Positions 59,303-64,000 of a stretch of DNA of 64,000 bases are shown one piece after another; the first letter of the stretch is position 1, and each line of letters starts with the position of its first letter. The translations under genes were made by a program, and so were the position numbers. A model generated the notes under the pieces. The model ran no database searches. It was not told where the DNA came from and was given only the letters and a program-made list of their open reading frames with translations. Origin of the DNA: Chitinophaga vietnamensis (GTDB lineage Bacteria > Bacteroidota > Bacteroidia > Chitinophagales > Chitinophagaceae); NCBI RefSeq assembly GCF_902167635.1, contig NZ_CABHMS010000001.1, forward strand, positions 124,001-188,000, written 5' to 3'.

Positions 59303-60331
59303 CTAATTGCTCAGCACTTTGTTGCGGAGGCTTACTTCCCACTGCCAGGCGGTGCGCATGGAGTCTTCGATACTGATCTCAGGTATCCAGCCCAGCTTTT
59401 CCTTGGCGCGTGAGTTGTTGGCGTAGATGGAGATCACATCTCCGGGACGGCGGGGACCCATTACGTAGTTGAGTTTTACGCCGGATATTTTTTCAAATGC
59501 CTTGATCGCTTCCAGTACGGTTACGCCATTGCCGGTGCCGAGGTTGAATATCTCGCAGTTGCTGGCATTTTTGTGTTCGATCAGGTATTGTAATGCTTTC
59601 GTATGTGCGTTGGCGATATCCATTACATGAATGTAGTCGCGCACGCAGGAGCCATCGCGGGTATCGTAATCAGCGCCGAAAACGGTCATCTTGGGGATTT
59701 TACCGATAGCGGTTTGAGTGATCACAGGTACGAGGTTATCCGGTTTGCCCAGCGGCAGTTCGCCGATCAGTGCAGACGGATGCGCGCCAACCGGATTGAA
59801 ATAACGCAGGATAATGGATTGGGTATTGTTCACATGGCTGTAATCCTGTATCATCTGTTCACCCATCTGTTTAGTACGGGCATAAGGCGATTGTGCTTCG
59901 CCCAGCGGGGTTTCTTCAATCACCGGTAAGTCTTTGGTATTACCATACACAGAGCAGGAAGAAGAGAACACCAGGTTGGGGATATTAAATTCCTTGATGC
60001 ATTTTAATACGTTGATGAGAGAAGTAAGGTTATTGTGAAAATACAGTAAAGGATCAGCAACAGATTCCGGAACGGTTTTCAGTGCCGCAAAGTGGATCAC
60101 GCCAACGATATCCCTGTTTTCGTGGAATACAGCATGGGTATCTTCCAGATTGCAAAGGTCTACCTTGTAGTTACGCACTTTTTTCCCGGTAATTTTTTCC
60201 ACTCCTTCCAGCAGCTGGGGAGTGCTCCTGATATTGCTGTCAACAGACACTACATCAAATCCATGATTGATAAGATCTACAATAGTATGGGCGCCAATAT
60301 AGCCACAACCACCGGTAACAAGAACCTTCAT
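59303..60331 (-). CDS. galE: UDP-glucose 4-epimerase
   Basis: This 342-residue short-chain dehydrogenase fold enzyme interconverts UDP-glucose and UDP-galactose. It has the NAD motif GGCGYIGAHTIVDLINHGF (about 7-25), the catalytic Ser in FSSSCSVYGN near 123-132, and YxxxK in SPYARTKQMGEQ near 148. The start MKVLVTGGCGYIGAH is typical. It lies 32 bases after rfbA on the same strand and 53 bases ahead of the transketolase half. Together they supply sugar nucleotides for surface polysaccharides. Confidence 0.93.
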   Translation of the reverse strand: MKVLVTGGCGYIGAHTIVDLINHGFDVVSVDSNIRSTPQLLEGVEKITGKKVRNYKVDLCNLEDTHAVFHENRDIVGVIHFAALKTVPESVADPLLYFHNNLTSLINVLKCIKEFNIPNLVFSSSCSVYGNTKDLPVIEETPLGEAQSPYARTKQMGEQMIQDYSHVNNTQSIILRYFNPVGAHPSALIGELPLGKPDNLVPVITQTAIGKIPKMTVFGADYDTRDGSCVRDYIHVMDIANAHTKALQYLIEHKNASNCEIFNLGTGNGVTVLEAIKAFEKISGVKLNYVMGPRRPGDVISIYANNSRAKEKLGWIPEISIEDSMRTAWQWEVSLRNKVLSN

Positions 60332-60362
60332 GATGACTTCAGATTTACTTTTTTATGTTATT

Positions 60363-61235
60363 TCAGATCATTTTTTGTTTCAGCACTGATTCCAGGTATT
60401 GGCCGTAGCCGCTTTTCAGCAGCGGTTTTGCCAGTTTGCTAAGCTGTTCCGCATCGATAAAGCCTTTGCGGTAAGCGATTTCCTCGATACAGGCTATTTT
60501 GATGCCCTGGCGTTGTTCTATCACCTGCACAAACTGTGATGCCTGCATCAGTGAGTCGAACGTACCGGTATCGAGCCAGGCTGTTCCGCGTGGTAAGATA
60601 GAAACTTTTAATTTCCCGCGGCGTAAATATTCTTTGTTTACATCAGTGATCTCATATTCGCCACGCGGGCTGGGTTGGAGGTTTTTAGCGATCTCCACAA
60701 CCTGGTTATCATAAAAGTATAATCCTGGCACTGCGAAGTTGGATTTGGGTTGCGCAGGTTTTTCCTCGATAGAGAGCACTTGCATATCCGGTGCAAACTC
60801 TACTACGCCATATCTTTCCGGGTCGGATACCTGGTACGCATATACGATACCGCCATCAGGTGTTACGTTGTTGGCCAGCTGGGTGCCGAGGCCGGCGCCG
60901 TAGAAGATATTGTCTCCCAGTACCAGCGCTACATTCTCTTTACCGATAAAAGATTCGCCGATCACGAATGCCTGTGCCAGGCCATTGGGTTGTGGTTGCT
61001 CGGCATAGCTGAGGTTCAGCCCGAACTGGCTGCCATCGCCGAAAAGCCGCTGGAATGCGGGCAGATCGTGAGGGGTGGAAATGATCAGGATGTCTTTTAT
61101 GCCTGCCAGCATCAGCGTTGACAGTGGGTAATAGATCATGGGTTTATCATATACCGGCATTATTTGCTTGCTGATCGCATATGTGATGGGGTGCAAGCGG
61201 GTGCCGGAGCCACCGGCCAGGATAATTCCTTTCAT
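60363..61235 (-). CDS. rfbA: Glucose-1-phosphate thymidylyltransferase
   Basis: This 290-residue nucleotidyltransferase makes dTDP-glucose, the first step towards dTDP-rhamnose and related sugars. It has [20 protein letters not shown] (about 1-20) with the nucleotide-binding [23 protein letters not shown], and [13 protein letters not shown] near 108-120. The start at 61235 is chosen because GGSGTRL must lie near the N terminus and a -7 element lies 38 bases before it; the open frame begins 25 codons further upstream. rfbB, rfbC and rfbD are not adjacent. galE follows. Confidence 0.94.
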   Translation of the reverse strand: MKGIILAGGSGTRLHPITYAISKQIMPVYDKPMIYYPLSTLMLAGIKDILIISTPHDLPAFQRLFGDGSQFGLNLSYAEQPQPNGLAQAFVIGESFIGKENVALVLGDNIFYGAGLGTQLANNVTPDGGIVYAYQVSDPERYGVVEFAPDMQVLSIEEKPAQPKSNFAVPGLYFYDNQVVEIAKNLQPSPRGEYEITDVNKEYLRRGKLKVSILPRGTAWLDTGTFDSLMQASQFVQVIEQRQGIKIACIEEIAYRKGFIDAEQLSKLAKPLLKSGYGQYLESVLKQKMI

Positions 61236-61273
61236 GCTGGAACAGTTTTTTGGTTTCTCACTGTAAAATCGCA

Positions 61274-61281
61274 CAAAAATA
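61274..61281 (-). promoter_or_regulatory. -7 element TATTTTTG for rfbA-galE-tkt
   Basis: The minus strand reads TATTTTTG between the PiT terminator hairpin and the rfbA start at 61235. It is a perfect TAnnTTTG and supports the shorter rfbA start. Confidence 0.55.
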
Positions 61282-61296
61282 GGGTTTCTTGATTGA

Positions 61297-61346
61297 TTAT
61301 AAAACATCAAAGCACGACCCGCAGGTCGTGCTTTGATGTTTTATAA
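61297..61346 (-). terminator. Terminator after the PiT gene
   Basis: A perfect 23-base stem, TTATAAAACATCAAAGCACGACC with its complement, and a 4-base loop CGCA lie just downstream of the PiT gene on the minus strand. Confidence 0.88.
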
Positions 61347-61358
61347 GTTGTGGTCATT

Positions 61359-62360
61359 TTAGATGAAGAGGCTGGCGATGGCATATACCATTGCTGCCAG
61401 CAGCCCGCTGATGGGAATGGTGAGTACCCATGCCCAAAGCAGACTAACGGTAACGCCCCAACGAACAGCAGATAATCTTTTGGTGGCGCCTACGCCCATG
61501 ATAGCGCCGGTGATCACGTGTGTAGTACTGGCCGGGATACCCAGGTGTTCTGTGAGGAAGAGGGTAACGGCGCCGGCAGATTCTGCGGCTACGCCTTCCA
61601 GTGGCGTTACTTTGGTGATGCGGGTGCCCATAGTTTTAACGATCTTCCAGCCGCCGCTCATGGTACCGAGCGCGATGGCGGTGAAGCAGGCCAGCGGAAT
61701 CCAGTCCGGCATGGCCTTGAGGTTGGGAATATATCCGGCAGATACCATCGCGGCAGCGATGATACCCATTACCTTTTGTGCGTCGTTACTACCGTGGCCA
61801 AGGCTCAAAGCCGCGCTGGACACCAGCTGCAGCCTTTTGAACCAGTTCTCTGCGCGGAAAGGGTTGGCCCTGCGGCAGATGTTCACAATGATCAGCGTGA
61901 TCACGAAAGATACCACCATACCGATCAATGGCGCCAGTACGATGAAGTATACGATCGGCAATACTTTGTGGTAGTTGATCACATCCATGGTGCGGGCGCT
62001 GGTAACGGCCGCGCCGATGAAACCGCCGATCAGCGTATGTGAAGAGCTGGAAGGGATACCGAGCCACCAGGTGAAAAGGTTCCAGGTGATAGCGGCTACC
62101 AGGCCGCAAAAGATCACTTTCAGCGTAATGAATTGCTCGAATACAGAACTGGCTACAGAGTTGGCTACCTTAAATTCGCCGATGATATATTTGGCGATAA
62201 AAAAAGCCGCAAAGTTAAATACTGCGGCCCAGAGTACTGCCTGAAAAGGCGTTAGTACCTTGGTCGATACAATAGTGGCAATAGAGTTGGCTGCATCATG
62301 AAAACCATTGATATAGTCAAAGATGAATGCCAGTATGATGATGATAACTAGTAAAGTCAT
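61359..62360 (-). CDS. Inorganic phosphate transporter, PiT family
   Basis: This 333-residue sodium- or proton-coupled phosphate importer has about ten helices. It carries both PiT signature repeats, DYINGFHDAANSIATIVSTK near 15-34 and SLGHGSNDAQKVMGIIAAAMV near 192-212. Another conserved segment is GIPSSSSHTLIGGFIGAAV near 98. The DUF47 gene lies 41 bases upstream on the same strand; that pairing is common and suggests that DUF47 controls this transporter, as PhoU does for Pst. Confidence 0.94.
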   Translation of the reverse strand: MTLLVIIIILAFIFDYINGFHDAANSIATIVSTKVLTPFQAVLWAAVFNFAAFFIAKYIIGEFKVANSVASSVFEQFITLKVIFCGLVAAITWNLFTWWLGIPSSSSHTLIGGFIGAAVTSARTMDVINYHKVLPIVYFIVLAPLIGMVVSFVITLIIVNICRRANPFRAENWFKRLQLVSSAALSLGHGSNDAQKVMGIIAAAMVSAGYIPNLKAMPDWIPLACFTAIALGTMSGGWKIVKTMGTRITKVTPLEGVAAESAGAVTLFLTEHLGIPASTTHVITGAIMGVGATKRLSAVRWGVTVSLLWAWVLTIPISGLLAAMVYAIASLFI

Positions 62361-62401
62361 GGTGTTACTGGTATTATGCGTTCAGAACAAACATCGCTCC
62401 C

Positions 62402-63052
62402 TCAGGAGTATTTGATTATAATGGTTTCAATAACGTTGGCGCAGTCTTCGCACTTGTCTGTAGCGATTTCCAGGGCCTGGTATATTTCTCTCATTTTAAT
62501 CAGTTCTGCCGCATTCTGTTCGGTGTCGAACAGTTCAGCAATGGCCATGTCATAGATATCATCTGCGTGGTTCTCGAGTGAGTTGATCTTTACGCAGGCA
62601 TCGGTGATCACGCGCATGTTCTGCATGTTACGCAGTTCAGGGATGGCTTTGTGCAGCTCCAGTACACCCAGGTGAATGAGTTCAGCAAGTTTGCGGATGC
62701 TATCGTTTATATTCTGCACTTTGTAAATATCCATTCTCTTGGCGGAGCCGTGGATGTAGTCGGCCACGTCGTCCAGTGTGGCAGCCAGGTAGTGGATATC
62801 TTCACGGTCGAAAGGGGTGATGAAATTTTGTCCGAGTTCTACAAATATGCGGTGAGTGTAGTCGTCATTTTTGTGCTCCAGTCTTTCTATCAAATGCACT
62901 TTATCTTTTCTTACAGACATATCCGTCGTAGCTACCAGCTCATTCAGCACCTGCGACATTTCAACAAGATTGGAAGCCACGTCTTCGAACAAAGAATAAA
63001 ATACCCGGTCTTTTGGCATGAACAATTTTACAAAAGAATTGAAGCCTCCCAT
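62402..63052 (-). CDS. DUF47 family PhoU-like phosphate transport regulator
   Basis: This 216-residue all-helical PhoU-like protein starts MGGFNSFVKLFMPKDRVFYSLFE, the usual DUF47 beginning. It contains the metal-binding-type motif NDDYTHRIFVELGQNFITPFDREDIHYLAATLDDVADYI near 62-100. It is the first gene of a pair with PiT. The start at 63052 is chosen because the -7 element on the minus strand (63077-63084) overlaps the ATG at 63079. Confidence 0.92.
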   Translation of the reverse strand: MGGFNSFVKLFMPKDRVFYSLFEDVASNLVEMSQVLNELVATTDMSVRKDKVHLIERLEHKNDDYTHRIFVELGQNFITPFDREDIHYLAATLDDVADYIHGSAKRMDIYKVQNINDSIRKLAELIHLGVLELHKAIPELRNMQNMRVITDACVKINSLENHADDIYDMAIAELFDTEQNAAELIKMREIYQALEIATDKCEDCANVIETIIIKYS

Positions 63053-63076
63053 ACGTTTGAGTTTAAAAATTTGCCG

Positions 63077-63084
63077 CAAAAATA
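63077..63084 (-). promoter_or_regulatory. -7 element TATTTTTG for the DUF47-PiT pair
   Basis: The minus strand reads a perfect TAnnTTTG 24 bases before the chosen start at 63052. A TTG lies 21 bases further upstream (63106-63108), close to the ideal spacing. Confidence 0.6.
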
Positions 63085-63235
63085 GCTTTCAGAACCCATT
63101 GGAGCCAAGAAAAAGCGCGAATTAATAATTCCTTAACACTGGATTAATATAAAAGTAATATAGCGATTTTTCCTTTGTATTGGAAATAATAATCATAACA
63201 AGGGAATAAACGACCTGTTCTCATACCTACAATTG

Positions 63236-64000
63236 ATGTCAGATAAACGCCCATTAGATATCGCTGTGATCTCCGATGTACATCTCGGGATCTACGGTTG
63301 CCATGCGAAAGAACTGATCCAATACCTGGACAGTATTGATCCCCGGATACTCGTGCTGAATGGAGACATCATCGACATCTGGCAGTTCAGTAAGCGTTAT
63401 TTTCCAAAGTCGCACACCAAGGTGATCAGGCGTATCCTGAAGATGATCGGGAAAGGCACACAGGTGTATTACCTCACCGGTAATCACGATGAAGCCCTGC
63501 GCAAGTACGCCGGCTTTGCCCTGGGCAATTTTACGATCGACAATAAACTCATCCTCGAAATAGACGGTAAAAAACATTGGTTCTTTCATGGCGACGTATA
63601 CGACGTGACCATGAAAAACTCCAAATGGCTGGCGAAGCTGGGAGGGAAAGGCTATGACCTGCTCATCATCCTCAACCGTCTTGTCAATAATATCCTGGAA
63701 AGTATGGGGAGAGAGAAAATGTCTTTCTCCAAGAAAGTGAAGCATGGCGTAAAACAAGCCGTTAAATTCATTTCGGATTTTGAACAGACCGTAGCGGAAA
63801 TTGCGGTAGATAAGGAATTTGATGTGGTATGCTGCGGGCACATACACCAGCCGCTGATCAAGGAAATGAGCGTAGGCAACAAAAAAGTGACCTATCTTAA
63901 CTCCGGCGACTGGGTGGAAAGTCTGACCTCACTTGAATATACCAACCAGCAATGGTCCCTTTATCAACACCCTGTTACCCGCACTAAAATTGTTCTTCCC
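63236..64000 (+). CDS. Metallophosphatase of the LpxH type (partial, runs off window)
   Basis: The frame opens MSDKRPLDIAVISDVHLG and stays open for 255 codons to the last base of the window, with no stop codon, so the gene is incomplete at its 3' end. The calcineurin-fold metal motifs are in order: SDVHLG (Asp, His), NGDIIDIW (Asp), GNHDEA (Asn, His), FFHGDVYD and CCGHIHQP. This matches UDP-2,3-diacylglucosamine hydrolase-like phosphatases of Bacteroidetes, which act in or near lipid A synthesis. The start at 63236 is divergent from the DUF47 gene across 183 bases, in which no exact -7 element was found for this strand. Confidence 0.85.
   Translation, partial: MSDKRPLDIAVISDVHLGIYGCHAKELIQYLDSIDPRILVLNGDIIDIWQFSKRYFPKSHTKVIRRILKMIGKGTQVYYLTGNHDEALRKYAGFALGNFTIDNKLILEIDGKKHWFFHGDVYDVTMKNSKWLAKLGGKGYDLLIILNRLVNNILESMGREKMSFSKKVKHGVKQAVKFISDFEQTVAEIAVDKEFDVVCCGHIHQPLIKEMSVGNKKVTYLNSGDWVESLTSLEYTNQQWSLYQHPVTRTKIVLP

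Overview
The window is chromosomal DNA of a Bacteroidetes bacterium, most likely a Chitinophagaceae member close to Chitinophaga. The evidence is the gliding-motility pair gldF-gldG, a MurF-alanine racemase fusion, TonB-dependent receptors with an N-terminal carboxypeptidase-regulatory-like domain, a standalone C-terminal half of transketolase, and promoters of the Bacteroidetes type (TAnnTTTG, sometimes with TTG 19 bases upstream) instead of the usual -10/-35 boxes. No insertion sequence, prophage, CRISPR array or rRNA was seen; there is one tRNA gene (Ser, GGA).

Layout. 1-8.7 kb holds methylmalonyl-CoA epimerase, a cysteine desulfurase, gldFG, a TerC-type membrane protein, murF-alr and lspA. 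8.7-16.7 kb holds a TonB-dependent receptor behind a possible Cys-codon leader peptide, then a minus-strand run of D-lactate dehydrogenase, fumarase, a crotonase, an outer-membrane protein and a B12-binding mutase domain. 16.7-24.8 kb holds convergent glnS and gltX, a polysaccharide deacetylase, tatD, asparaginase, an aquaporin and tRNA-Ser. 24.9-33.1 kb holds regulators (AraC, LysR), gapA, a hydrolase, an MFS exporter and unknown exported proteins.

33.2-42.0 kb is the accessory part. It holds a TonB-type outer-membrane receptor and then a grasp-with-SPASM type RiPP cassette: a precursor peptide with a GG leader and an Asp/Ser/Thr-rich core, an ATP-grasp maturase, an unannotated 76-residue small protein, a SPASM-family partner whose C-terminal cysteines are replaced, a C39-peptidase ABC exporter and a very short HlyD-like protein. 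Just after it lies a 45-codon gene resembling a Bacteroidetes class I lanthipeptide precursor, with no dehydratase or cyclase gene in the window. The expected scheme is that the ATP-grasp enzyme crosslinks the core, the C39 domain cuts after GG, and the ABC transporter exports the product.

42-64 kb returns to core functions: two peptide transporters (OPT, POT), purD, the cell-elongation operon mreB-mreC-mreD-pbp2-rodA, a metallo-beta-lactamase fold enzyme, an AraC regulator, an ECF sigma factor with a probable anti-sigma and a Spy-like protein, a sugar operon rfbA-galE-tktC, a DUF47-PiT phosphate pair, and a metallophosphatase that runs off the window end.

A second theme is non-coding. At least seven intergenic spaces carry very long, often perfect, inverted repeats (arms of 28-82 bases). 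Most are built from short A/T-rich units such as GGATTTAC/GGATTTAT or AATTACGAATT and often overlap stop codons. They look like oversized terminators that arose by duplication of short units. One different palindrome sits inside a divergent promoter instead.
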